This document shows positions 1 through 9,165 of a stretch of 41,433 nucleotides of DNA, piece by piece. Position numbers and translations under genes: made by a program. Under the pieces are notes generated by a model. The model worked only from the letters and a program-made list of their open reading frames with translations. It did no database searches and was not told the DNA's origin. Source of the DNA: Actinomycetota bacterium. Lineage in GTDB: Bacteria > Actinomycetota > Acidimicrobiia > Spongiisociales > UBA11373. The stretch's first letter is position 1; each line of letters opens with the position of its first letter. The stretch covers positions 1-41,433 of the forward strand of contig JAHJML010000164.1 in NCBI GenBank assembly GCA_018821365.1, written 5' to 3'.

Positions 1-127
1 ATGCCCCCGGAGGGGGCAGAGGGGGAGCGGAGACCCTCTAGTGGCGCGCAGTGCTCTCCCCCGCTTGCGGGGGAGATGCCCCCGGAGGGGGCAGAGGGGG
101 AGCGGAGACCCTCAGGTGGCGCGCAGT
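1..127. repeat. Tandem double-hairpin repeat, 75 bp period
   Basis: Bases 1-52 recur at 76-127 with only a few changes, giving a 75 bp period. Each unit carries TGCCCCC-GGA-GGGGGCA, a perfect 7 bp stem. Between the copies lies CTCCCCCGC-TT-GCGGGGGAG (59-78), a perfect 9 bp stem. The same two-hairpin layout recurs near 19917, 36500, 37260-37600 and 40395, so this is a copy of a dispersed intergenic repeat. The long open frame through it is a by-product of the repeat and shows no protein-like sequence. The window starts inside the repeat, so the array may extend further left. Confidence 0.8.
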
Positions 128-143
128 CCAGGGACTCGACTCC

Positions 144-584
144 TCAGACCCCGATGTCCTCGTGCCACAGTTCGGGGCGCTCGGAGATGAAGCGCTCCAT
201 CATCTCGATGCAGGCGGGGTCGTCCACCACCTCGATCTCGACCCGGCGGGAGCGGAGGTGGTCCTCGGGTCCCCGGAAGGTGCGGTGCTCGCCCACCACC
301 ACCCGGGGGATCCCGTAGAGCAGCACCGCCCCGCTGCACATGTCGCAGGGGGAGAGGGTGGAGTAGAGGACCGACCGCCGGTAGTCGGCGCCCGTCATCC
401 TGCCGGCGTGCTCGAGGCAGTCCATCTCGGCGTGCTTGATCACCGAGCCCTGCTGGATCCGGCGGTTGTGCCCCCGGCCGACGATCTCACCGTCGATCAC
501 CAGCACCGATCCGATCGGGATGCCGCCTTCGGCGAGCCCGCGGCGGGCCTCCTCGACGGCGGCCGCCAGGAAGGGATCGGTCAT
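144..584 (-). CDS. Cytosine deaminase, yeast Fcy1 type
   Basis: A 146-residue zinc-dependent deaminase predicted to convert cytosine to uracil (pyrimidine salvage, cytoplasm). The zinc site is complete: HAEMD in the first half and SPCDMC in the second, giving one His and two Cys ligands plus the proton-shuttling Glu. What separates it from tRNA adenosine deaminase is its close resemblance to fungal cytosine deaminase: GGVPIG-like GGIPIG, RGHN, TLSPCDMCSGA, YGIPRVVVGE and a tail ending in ERPELWHEDIGV, matching the fungal WFEDIG end. Length also fits the fungal enzyme (about 158 residues). The ATG overlaps the stop of the upstream lipoprotein gene by 4 bp (ATGA), which sets the start and suggests translational coupling. 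A related guanine or nucleoside deaminase is the alternative; the C-terminal match makes cytosine the better guess. Confidence 0.85.
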   Translation of the reverse strand: MTDPFLAAAVEEARRGLAEGGIPIGSVLVIDGEIVGRGHNRRIQQGSVIKHAEMDCLEHAGRMTGADYRRSVLYSTLSPCDMCSGAVLLYGIPRVVVGEHRTFRGPEDHLRSRRVEIEVVDDPACIEMMERFISERPELWHEDIGV

Positions 585-1789
585 GTGCCCTCGTCCTCTT
601 GGGGGTCGGGTTCCGTGCACAGCGTGGCGCCGGACCGCAGCCAGACGATGGTGCCGTCGGCCTCGTCGAGTTCGCCGATGATGACGCCGTCGGCGATGGA
701 GACCGTGGTGCCGTCGATGGCGACCCGGTCGTCGTAGATCGCGGTGGCTTCGGCGGCCGAGTCGCCGACGTGGAGGCCGCTCGGCGTGGCGAGCGCCGGG
801 AGGGTCTGTTCCCCGTCCGCCGTCAGGTTGATCTGCCACGCTGCGAAGTGCTCCACCCCCGCCGCGTTGAAGGTCGGCGCCTCGAGGGCATCGGTGGCGG
901 AGTCGGTGAATTCGAGCCACAACTCGCTCTCGCCCCACTCGACCCTCCGCCAGCGGACACATCCGCCGCCGGCCTCGGTCCAATCGGTGTCGGCCGTGGG
1001 TTCGCCGAGGATGGCGCTGACGATGGCGATGGTCCGCGTTGGGCTGTCACCGAAGTCGGCCAGGTCCAGGCCGGTGCTCTGCAACAGGAGCGCCGAGAAG
1101 TGGGGGGGAAGGCTGATGGTCACCTGGTAGGTCATCGGTTCGGCGCTGTTGACCTTCACGGTGTGGCTGCCGGCGGTCGTGATGGCCACGGTGAAGCCCT
1201 CGGTGTCGGCCACCGCCATCATCTCGCTGCCGTCGGGGGCATAGAGGCCCATCTGCAGCGGAGGCTGTTGGGGGGTCAGGGTGACTCGCTGGCCGGGCTG
1301 TCCCGAGAAGGTCCAACTGTCGGGGAGATCGGCGGAGGCATAGCCCCCGGCGTCGAGGGAAAAGACCGTGTCGCTGAGGTAGAACGACCGGGTGTTCTCG
1401 CAGGTGGACGCGAGCCGTTCGTACAGCATTGCCGTGATGGTGGTGCCGTCCCGGGGGAGACCCAGATCGCGCTGGACCCGATCGACCACGGTGGCGGTGA
1501 TGGCGCCGTACTGCCCGTCGGGCACCAGGGTCTCGTCGAGGCCGTCGACGACGGTCTGCTCGTAGCCGTTGCACACCAGCAGGAACTGCGCTGCCCGCAC
1601 CACCGGGTTGTCGTCGCCCTGGGCCGCCACCACGAAGACCGCCTCCTCGGGAAGCGTGGTGGTTGTGGTGGTCTCGGGCGGGGTGGTGGTCGTGGTGGTG
1701 GTCTCGGCCGCCCCACCCCCGCAGGCCGCGACGGACAGGGCCAGACCTAGCGCTGCTGCGATGAGGTTCCGCGGTGGATGCGACCCCAT
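581..1789 (-). CDS. Lipoprotein with peptidoglycan-binding-like and PPC-like domains
   Basis: A 402-residue predicted lipoprotein. A signal peptide leads to the lipobox SVAAC (Cys23), followed by a Thr-rich linker with runs of T interrupted by PPE. Residues about 50-130 resemble a PG_binding_1 helical module (paired half-repeats around YGAITATVVDRVQRDLG). Residues about 135-230 look like a beta-sandwich of the pre-peptidase C-terminal type (GQRVTL, YAPDGSEM). The remaining 170 residues are an unrecognised domain containing ADFGDSPTRT and LGEPTADTDW. The protein at 6021-7271 has the same order and matching motifs, so the two are paralogues. It probably sits on the outer face of the membrane and touches the cell wall; substrate unknown. 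Its stop overlaps the start of the cytosine deaminase gene. Confidence 0.8.
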   Translation of the reverse strand: MGSHPPRNLIAAALGLALSVAACGGGAAETTTTTTTPPETTTTTTLPEEAVFVVAAQGDDNPVVRAAQFLLVCNGYEQTVVDGLDETLVPDGQYGAITATVVDRVQRDLGLPRDGTTITAMLYERLASTCENTRSFYLSDTVFSLDAGGYASADLPDSWTFSGQPGQRVTLTPQQPPLQMGLYAPDGSEMMAVADTEGFTVAITTAGSHTVKVNSAEPMTYQVTISLPPHFSALLLQSTGLDLADFGDSPTRTIAIVSAILGEPTADTDWTEAGGGCVRWRRVEWGESELWLEFTDSATDALEAPTFNAAGVEHFAAWQINLTADGEQTLPALATPSGLHVGDSAAEATAIYDDRVAIDGTTVSIADGVIIGELDEADGTIVWLRSGATLCTEPDPQEDEGT

Positions 1790-1879
1790 GCCTCCCTCGG
1801 TTGTCGACCTGCGCGCGAAACTAGTGCATTGGGGCGGGTTGTGGGCGGTGCCGGGCCGGGTGGATGACGCCGGGGCTGC

Positions 1880-3271
<1,392 letters not shown>

Positions 3272-3302
3272 GAAGCGCCCACGATAAACCCGCAGGGTCG
3301 GC

Positions 3303-3947
3303 TCAGGTTCGCCGGCGGGCCGAGATGCCCTCGCGCTCGAAGGCGATGATCAGCCAGTAGAAGAGCACGACGAACCCCAGGATGATGTACGTGTAGACCG
3401 CCGCGATGATCCCGAGCAGGGCGGCGATCGCCAGCAGGACCGTCACCGCCACCGCGGTGAGGTTCTCCCGGCGGATGAACTCCTCGGTCATGTTCTCATC
3501 CACCAGCCGCCTTCGGAACGAGGCATAGGCGAAGATCGCCGCCATCGAGGCGGCCGCCAGGAAGAGACTGGCGCCGTAGATGATGGCCGCCAGGCGCTCG
3601 TCGGAGTTCTTTGCGACCAGCGCCGAGGAGAACGGCATGATCGAGACCGCCAGCAGGTACATCATGTTGAGCAGCAGCAGGCGGCCGTCGGCGGCCTTGA
3701 TGTGGCGGAACACGTTGTGGTGGTACAGCCACAGCAGGCCCACGATGAAGAACGACACCACGTAGGCCAGGTACTCGCGCCACAGGTGCTTCACCTCGGG
3801 CCACAGGCCCGGACTGTCGGGGAGTTGCTTCACCACCGGGACGCTCAACTCGAGCACCAGGAGAGTGATGACGATGGCGATCACCCCGTCGGTGAGCGCC
3901 TTGAGGCGATCGGTCGAGAAGTAGGGGACCTCCCACCGTTCCGGCAT
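3303..3947 (-). CDS. TMEM175-family (DUF1211) membrane protein, putative potassium channel
   Basis: A 214-residue integral membrane protein with about six hydrophobic segments. The first carries the TMEM175 signature region: [20 protein letters not shown]. Bacterial TMEM175 proteins are potassium-permeable tetramers in which the first helix lines the pore. Here the usual F-S-D triad reads L-T-D, a conservative but visible departure. A long hydrophobic stretch with [18 protein letters not shown] resembles the conserved TM3 of the family. The start is supported by AGGGGAGG eight or so bases upstream. The tail [11 protein letters not shown] is basic and probably cytoplasmic. Family membership is fairly secure; ion selectivity cannot be read from the sequence. 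Confidence 0.8.
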   Translation of the reverse strand: MPERWEVPYFSTDRLKALTDGVIAIVITLLVLELSVPVVKQLPDSPGLWPEVKHLWREYLAYVVSFFIVGLLWLYHHNVFRHIKAADGRLLLLNMMYLLAVSIMPFSSALVAKNSDERLAAIIYGASLFLAAASMAAIFAYASFRRRLVDENMTEEFIRRENLTAVAVTVLLAIAALLGIIAAVYTYIILGFVVLFYWLIIAFEREGISARRRT

Positions 3948-4007
3948 GGCTACCTCCCCTGGTGCGGCCTGTGCGATGCTATCGAACCGGTGCTCGCCCG
4001 GTGCGGA

Positions 4008-4682
4008 TCACGAGCCGCCGCCCGGCAGGCCCGCCACCCCCGACGGGTTGAGGCGGACGGCGGTGTAGTAGACCCGGGCCGTCGTGTCGCACCCGATCCG
4101 CCAGACGGCGGACACCGCGGCACAGCGCACCCTCATGTCGTAGAGGAAGCCGGCGTCGACCCGGTCCTTGTTGCCGACGTGCCACACCGGACTGTCCCCG
4201 TTGTGGACGTGCTTGAGGTTGCGCCATCCGAAGTCGTGGCGTTCACAGGCGAGGGTGAAGTCGAACGGACCACTGCCGAGGACCGGTGCCGAGCATCCGT
4301 CGCTCTCCCACACCAGGTAGGGCGGCCGGGGCTCGCTGGGGTCCGACGGCGGCAACGGCTTTACGAAGGCGCCCTCGAAACCGGCCAATCCGCCCAACGG
4401 GAGATCGAGGTGCACGTCGATGCCGTGGCACACGGTGCGGAGGGCGACCCCCAGATCGGCCCGTTCCTCTCCCAGCACCGGGATCGGCACCTCGCGGCAC
4501 ACCTCGGCGCGCTCGGGGGCCGGGCCGACGTGGCTGCTGACCCAGAACACGACGGCGAACGCGATCGTCAGGCCGGAGAGCAGTCCGAGGCCGACGGCCC
4601 GCAGCACCCGCCGGTACCAGGGCCGGCGCTGCGTGCGGCGGGGCGGCGGCGCCGGGGCGGCTGGGGGAGGGGGAGCGGTCAT
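4008..4682 (-). CDS. Membrane-anchored prokaryotic phospholipase A2
   Basis: A 224-residue protein with a Pro-rich cytoplasmic N terminus (residues 1-24), one membrane segment (about 28-50) and an extracytoplasmic domain. Residues about 127-187 contain the bacterial secreted phospholipase A2 core: DGC (128-130), CERHDFGWRN (146-155, catalytic His149 and calcium-site Asp150) and NKDRVDAGFLYDM with Asp176 as the likely catalytic partner. Cysteines at 130, 146 and 187 could form disulfides. The family hydrolyses the sn-2 ester of phospholipids. Streptomyces members are secreted freely, whereas this one appears tethered. Its ATG shares one base with the stop of the upstream gene (TGATG), so the two are probably translated together. 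Confidence 0.8.
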   Translation of the reverse strand: MTAPPPPAAPAPPPRRTQRRPWYRRVLRAVGLGLLSGLTIAFAVVFWVSSHVGPAPERAEVCREVPIPVLGEERADLGVALRTVCHGIDVHLDLPLGGLAGFEGAFVKPLPPSDPSEPRPPYLVWESDGCSAPVLGSGPFDFTLACERHDFGWRNLKHVHNGDSPVWHVGNKDRVDAGFLYDMRVRCAAVSAVWRIGCDTTARVYYTAVRLNPSGVAGLPGGGS

Positions 4683-5902
4683 CAGTAGGTGAACTCCGTG
4701 GTGTAACTGCCGCCGTCGAGGGGGATCTGCTCGCTGATCAGGACCCGGCCACCGATCCGCACGACCAGGGTGAATGCGATGGGGAAGGGCGTGCTGCAGG
4801 CGGCGTACACATTCACTCGCACCGCATACGCTCCTCTGGGAGCCGCGCCCTGGGGCCAGAAGATGTTCTCGACCGGGTTCCCGCCGGCCGTGCCGCAACT
4901 GCGGTTGGCGTCGCGATCGAGTGTGCCCCCGTTGGGGGCACTCGGTGTCCCGTAGTTGATGGTGTTCCCATCCGGGTCGACGACCTGGAGGTCCAGATCG
5001 GCCGCCGAGGACCACAGCAGCGTCACCTGCACGTCGCCGGTGCCCAGGTCGGTGGGGATGTCCACCTCCTCGACCGGGACCTGTTCGGGGGGCATCAGGC
5101 TCTCCAGTTGCTCCTGATTGGCCGCCACGAAGGCGGGGGCCAGTTGTTCGGCGACCTCGGCGATCGCCGGTTCGAGGTACTGGTCGCGGCAGGCGAAGTC
5201 GGCCACCGCGATGAGCCGCTCCTCCTCGGCGAGCGCCAAGGCCTGTTCCGGAGTGGCCCGGGAGAGCCGGTCGGTCAGATCCGCGATCACCTCGTCCGGC
5301 GAAGCGGCCTGATAGCCCCGCTCCGCCATGCAGGCCGACCAGTCCCCGAGGCCGGCCACCATCGCCGGGTTTGCCATCGCATCTGCTTCCAATTGCTCGA
5401 TCGAGTAGGGGAGCGCCTCGATGGTGGCCATGGCGGCGTCGAGTTCGGCCGATCCCACGGCTGCGCACCCTCCCGTCGTCCCGCCTCCGCCGAGCGTGCT
5501 CCCGTACAGCGCCTGCTCGTAGGCGTCTCGTTCGAACCGAGATGCCCCCCCGTTGCCCAGGGTGACCGCACCGCCGGCGGGGCCGGTGGCGATGCCGTAC
5601 CCGTCGACGGCCGGGTCGAGGATGTCATCGAGACCCTCGACGGCGGCCGGGCCCCGGTAATCGAACCCCCGCGCCTGCATGCAGGCGGCGATGGCCCGGG
5701 TCACCCGGATCTCGACGGCGGTGCCGATCAGTCCCGGGTCCGAGAACAGGGCCTCGGGGTCTTCGAGCAGCGTCTCGGGGGCGGTGCGGCCGGCCAGTTC
5801 GGGGACCCGGATGAGCGAGCGGTAGCCGACCAGGGCGGCGATGGCGACCGCGGCGGTGGTCGCCAGCCAGATGAGCACGAGGCGGCGCGTCGAGGAGTCC
5901 AT
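4682..5902 (-). CDS. Membrane-anchored protein with C-terminal DUF2135-like domain
   Basis: A 406-residue protein with one N-terminal membrane segment (about 7-25) and no lipobox, so probably a signal-anchored extracytoplasmic protein. The middle holds two cysteine motifs, AACMQARGFDY and SACMAERGYQ, plus a later DFACRDQ, resembling the CMRExGYD motifs of the lipoproteins at 27595 and 28311. The last 115 residues resemble the DUF2135/YfaP beta-sandwich: VTLLWSSAADLDLQVVDPDG, then VENIFWPQGAAPRGAYAVRV and a final two-strand segment with a probable Cys pair. DUF2135 domains occur in secreted proteins of unknown role. It is coupled to the phospholipase gene by a one-base overlap, suggesting a shared envelope function. 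Confidence 0.72.
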   Translation of the reverse strand: MDSSTRRLVLIWLATTAAVAIAALVGYRSLIRVPELAGRTAPETLLEDPEALFSDPGLIGTAVEIRVTRAIAACMQARGFDYRGPAAVEGLDDILDPAVDGYGIATGPAGGAVTLGNGGASRFERDAYEQALYGSTLGGGGTTGGCAAVGSAELDAAMATIEALPYSIEQLEADAMANPAMVAGLGDWSACMAERGYQAASPDEVIADLTDRLSRATPEQALALAEEERLIAVADFACRDQYLEPAIAEVAEQLAPAFVAANQEQLESLMPPEQVPVEEVDIPTDLGTGDVQVTLLWSSAADLDLQVVDPDGNTINYGTPSAPNGGTLDRDANRSCGTAGGNPVENIFWPQGAAPRGAYAVRVNVYAACSTPFPIAFTLVVRIGGRVLISEQIPLDGGSYTTEFTY

Positions 5903-6020
5903 CTCCTCTGCAGACTATCGGCCCCAGGCCTGCTCGGCCCGAACCGGGTCCGCCGACTCGACAGTGATGGGACGAATGGCTTCCCGGTCCCGGCCCCTCA
6001 GAGTGCACCGTCCGCCGCGC

Positions 6021-7271
6021 TTACTGGTAGTCGGCGCAGCCGTCCTGACCTCCCGACAGGTACCAGACCCGTTCGACGAAATCCACCGGATCGTCCTCGG
6101 TGGCGAGGTCGATCCCGACGGTCATCCCGGCCATGAAATCGGCGAGTCCCAGGTCGAGGTTCAGGATCAGCGGCTCCCCGTAGAGGCCGACGAACTCGGT
6201 GAGGCTCGAGCCGAGGCTCAATCCCTCGGCGGTTGCCAACTCCCTTGCCCCGATGTCGACGTGGGCGGGGTCGAGCGTGATGTACTCGTACTGGGCGAAC
6301 GACGTGTCGTCGAAGCCCACGTCGCTGAAGTGGACCAGGAGCACCGCCCGGTGCTGGTCGCCGGACTCGGCGGGGTCGATGACCCAGCGGATGTGGCGGT
6401 TGAACCCGCTGCAGCCCTGGATCGATCCGCCTTCCCACCCGCTGTCGGTGGTCGGTTCGCCGAGCACCGCGGTGAGCAGGTCGAGGACCTCGGTCGGCTC
6501 ATCGCCGAAGTCGGCGATCCCCAGGCCATCGGGCGCCAATACCATCAGGCCGAAGGCGATCTCCACCCGGGGCGGGGGCGGGTAGTCGATCAGAAGCGAG
6601 TAGGAGGTCGTGGTGGCGCCGATCACCCGGATGCGGTACTCGCCGTCCTCGCTCAGCACTGCCGACCACCGGGGACCGTCCCGCTCCTCGTGGACCACGT
6701 TGCCGGCCTCGTTGCGGACCGAGAACTGGACGGCGCCCTCGGCGACCTCCACCGTCAGGGTGCGGCCGGCCTCGCCGGCCACGATCAGCAGTTCATCGTC
6801 TCCGGGTGCCACGTTGCCGCCGATCCTGCGGTCGATCTGATCGCCGGCGAACTCGATGTCCCGGGTCGCCCCGCACCGCCTGGCGAGGGAGGCGAAGGTC
6901 GCCTCGTCGGGAGACCCGGTGGGGATTCGCCGCATCTCCGCCTGCACGTATGCCACCATCGCCGAGGTGATCGGCCCGTAGACGCCGTCCACCGATACGG
7001 CAGGCCCGTCGGTGGTGATCCGCTCATGACCGGTGCAGACCAGGTAAGCCTGCAGCGCCTCGACGTACTCGCTGCGGTCGCCCTGGGTGAGAAACGCCGG
7101 CCCGTTGGGAGCGAGCTCTATGAACTCGCCCATGGTGGTCGTGGTGACGGGGGCCAGGGTGATGGCGACGGTGGTCGAGGTGGTGTCGGGGGTGAGCGCG
7201 CTATCGCCGCACGCCGTCGCGACGAGGGCGAGAGCCATTAGCAGGCCGGTGCGCATCCACCAGGTCCTCAT
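6021..7271 (-). CDS. Lipoprotein, paralogue of the one at 581-1789
   Basis: A 416-residue predicted lipoprotein with lipobox ATAC (Cys21), a short Thr-rich linker, a PG_binding_1-like module (YGPITSAMVAYVQAEM near residue 110), a beta-sandwich resembling a pre-peptidase C-terminal domain (EYRIRVIGATTTSYSLLIDY) and a C-terminal domain with IADFGDEPTEV and LGEPTTDSGWE. The last two match ADFGDSPTRT and LGEPTADTDW of the protein at 581-1789, so the architecture is shared over the full length. The ATG at 7256 is an equally good start and gives a tighter signal peptide. It is not in tight contact with neighbouring genes (118 and 78 bp gaps). Function unknown; a wall-associated binding role is inferred. 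Confidence 0.75.
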   Translation of the reverse strand: MRTWWMRTGLLMALALVATACGDSALTPDTTSTTVAITLAPVTTTTMGEFIELAPNGPAFLTQGDRSEYVEALQAYLVCTGHERITTDGPAVSVDGVYGPITSAMVAYVQAEMRRIPTGSPDEATFASLARRCGATRDIEFAGDQIDRRIGGNVAPGDDELLIVAGEAGRTLTVEVAEGAVQFSVRNEAGNVVHEERDGPRWSAVLSEDGEYRIRVIGATTTSYSLLIDYPPPPRVEIAFGLMVLAPDGLGIADFGDEPTEVLDLLTAVLGEPTTDSGWEGGSIQGCSGFNRHIRWVIDPAESGDQHRAVLLVHFSDVGFDDTSFAQYEYITLDPAHVDIGARELATAEGLSLGSSLTEFVGLYGEPLILNLDLGLADFMAGMTVGIDLATEDDPVDFVERVWYLSGGQDGCADYQ

Positions 7272-7349
7272 CCCCCCAGGCTACGCGTCGCCGGGCCGCG
7301 ATACGAGTCGAACCGGTGGTCGCGGGCCGCGGTGGGCCGGGTTCACGTG

Positions 7350-8180
7350 CTAGTGCTCCACGCACAGGGCATCGATGACGGGCAGATCGATGGACCGGTC
7401 GTAGAACCTGAGTTCGTCGAGAGCGCCGTCGAAGGCCGTGCTCTCCGGTGCGCCGCTCTGGTTGCCGGCGAGGAGTGGGTGCGGTCCGTTGGGGAGGCCG
7501 ATCGGGGCCTCCCCAACGAGGATCTCCTGGCAGTCGAGGAAGATCGTGAGGATTCCGTCGAACGCAACGAGCGCCAGGTGATGCCACTCGTCATCATCCA
7601 GAGAGACCAGCGATCCGTATCCGAAGTGGCTGCCGCATTCAGTCGTTTGGTCGTAGACGCTGAAGAAGACTCCTGCCTCGGCGGTGTAACGGAGGATCCA
7701 CGACTCAGTGACGGGTTGGCACTCGCCTGCCGCGTGGTCGGAGAGGAGCACCCATTGGTGATCGGAGTATGGGTTCCCCTTCACCCACATCGTGATCGAG
7801 AAGTCCCCATCGATGGCGAAGCCGGCGTCGTCGAGCGTGACCAGATCGTCGATTCCGTCGAAGAGAAGGGCTCCGCTAGGTCGGCCGTCCCGATCGGCGA
7901 TCGGGACCGCTCCGGCGACCTCGCCGTGACGGGCGCTCGGTCCGGCATCGACGGCATCGCCGTTCAATGGGTAGTGCGCGAGGAGACCCGAATCGAGATC
8001 GATGTCCGGCGTCTCGGTCGTAGCGACCGAGGTGGGTTCCAAGACAGTCGGTTGGGGCCCGGTTGTGGCGACGGTCTCGGTTGGAGGTGTGGTTGCCGTG
8101 CTGGCTGTGACGGTGTCCGTCCCGCAACCCGCCACCAGCATCAGAACAGCGAGAATGCCAATCCAGCTGCGAAATCCCAC
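7350..8180 (-). CDS. LamG/concanavalin-like lipoprotein
   Basis: A 276-residue lipoprotein. The GTG start at 8180 is chosen because GGGGGTGGAG lies just upstream and because it gives a good signal peptide with lipobox LVAGC (Cys19). Open sequence continues upstream of this start but looks non-coding. After a Thr/Pro-rich linker, residues about 75-276 form one LamG domain: LLAHYPLNGDAVDAGPS, GALLFDGIDDLVTL, FSITMWVKG, DEWHHLALVAFDG and a final FDGALDELRFYDRS. LamG sandwiches typically bind carbohydrates or proteins at the cell surface. There is no catalytic domain. Confidence 0.8.
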   Translation of the reverse strand: MGFRSWIGILAVLMLVAGCGTDTVTASTATTPPTETVATTGPQPTVLEPTSVATTETPDIDLDSGLLAHYPLNGDAVDAGPSARHGEVAGAVPIADRDGRPSGALLFDGIDDLVTLDDAGFAIDGDFSITMWVKGNPYSDHQWVLLSDHAAGECQPVTESWILRYTAEAGVFFSVYDQTTECGSHFGYGSLVSLDDDEWHHLALVAFDGILTIFLDCQEILVGEAPIGLPNGPHPLLAGNQSGAPESTAFDGALDELRFYDRSIDLPVIDALCVEH

Positions 8181-8317
8181 GTCTCCACCCCCGTTCCACT
8201 GCAGCGGGATGCTCCCCGATGCTACATGGTGGCAGCGTCGGTGGCCCGCTGAGCTGTGGCCAGTCCACCGCGAGGCAGTGACCCTGCGAGGGCCGTGTTC
8301 CCGGCGGGTCACCATTT

Positions 8318-8953
8318 CTACTCGCCGGCGCGCTCGCCCAGGTAGAAGTACCAGATGAGGAACGAAGCGGCGGTGCGGCGCGGGGCCCATCCGGCGGCGA
8401 GCCGTCGGAGTTGGCCCTCCGTGGGGGGATCGTCGGCGTCGGTGAGCCGCTGCCACCCCACTCGCAGTGCCAGGTCCCCTGCCGGGAAGAGGTCGCGCCG
8501 CCCCAGCGCCCACATCAGGTAGTTCTCGGCGGTCCAGACACCGATGCCGCGTAACGAGGTCAGCGCCTCGAGCGCGTCGGCGTCGCCCATGGCAGAGAGG
8601 GCGTCGATGTCGAAGGTGCCGTCGGTTATGGCGGCGGCGATCCCCCTGGCGTAGCCGGCCTTCATGCGGGTGAATCCGCAGGCTCGCATGGCGTCGTCGT
8701 CCAGTCCGAGCAGTCCGCCGGGCGTCACCTCGCCCCCCAGGGTGGAGTTGAGCCGGTCGAACATCGCCCTGGCGGCGGCGATCGACACTTGCTGGCCGAG
8801 GACCAACCAGGTCAGCGTCGCATAGCCGGGTGGCCGGAGCAGGACCGGGAAGTCGCCGGCCACCCGGGCCGCCCGCCCCAGCCGCCGGTCGGTGCGGGCG
8901 AGATGAGCGGCATCGGCCTTGATGGCCGTGGCCTGGTCGGGGAAGGTCCTCAC
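8318..8953 (-). CDS. DNA-3-methyladenine glycosylase II-like HhH-GPD protein
   Basis: A 211-residue base-excision repair glycosylase of the AlkA type, predicted to remove alkylated bases from DNA. The helix-hairpin-helix is visible as LTSLRGIGVWTAENYLMW, followed by PAGDLALRVG, whose Asp is the probable catalytic residue. Earlier, TLTWLVLGQQVSIAAARAMF matches the family core. No iron-sulfur cysteines follow, consistent with AlkA rather than EndoIII. The frame stays open to an ATG at 9100, but those extra 49 residues are low-complexity and not family-like; GTG at 8953, beginning VRTFPDQA, gives the usual start of the domain. The start is therefore uncertain. Confidence 0.8.
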   Translation of the reverse strand: MRTFPDQATAIKADAAHLARTDRRLGRAARVAGDFPVLLRPPGYATLTWLVLGQQVSIAAARAMFDRLNSTLGGEVTPGGLLGLDDDAMRACGFTRMKAGYARGIAAAITDGTFDIDALSAMGDADALEALTSLRGIGVWTAENYLMWALGRRDLFPAGDLALRVGWQRLTDADDPPTEGQLRRLAAGWAPRRTAASFLIWYFYLGERAGE

Positions 8954-9165
8954 CAGGCGGCAGCGTACCGGGAACCCGGGATTCCCCTCTCCCGGCTCAC
9001 CGGTGGCAGAGCAGTCCTTCACGTTCTCGTTCACTCCGATCGTGAACGCCTCGTTGGGGGGCGGGTTATCGAAGGGTGTCGGTCCACCGGGACCCGCCAC
9101 AGGTTCGGTTCTCGAAGACGATACGGCCTTGATTTCCTGCGACCCGCCTAGAGTCGATCAGCGAG

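Noticed and set aside
1-318. Open frame reading MPPEGAEGERRPS twice
   Set aside because: It follows the 75 bp DNA repeat and runs opposite the cytosine deaminase gene; no protein-like sequence.
8954-9100. N-terminal extension of the DNA glycosylase to an ATG at 9100
   Set aside because: The extra residues are low-complexity and lie before the normal domain start; GTG at 8953 is preferred, though not proven.
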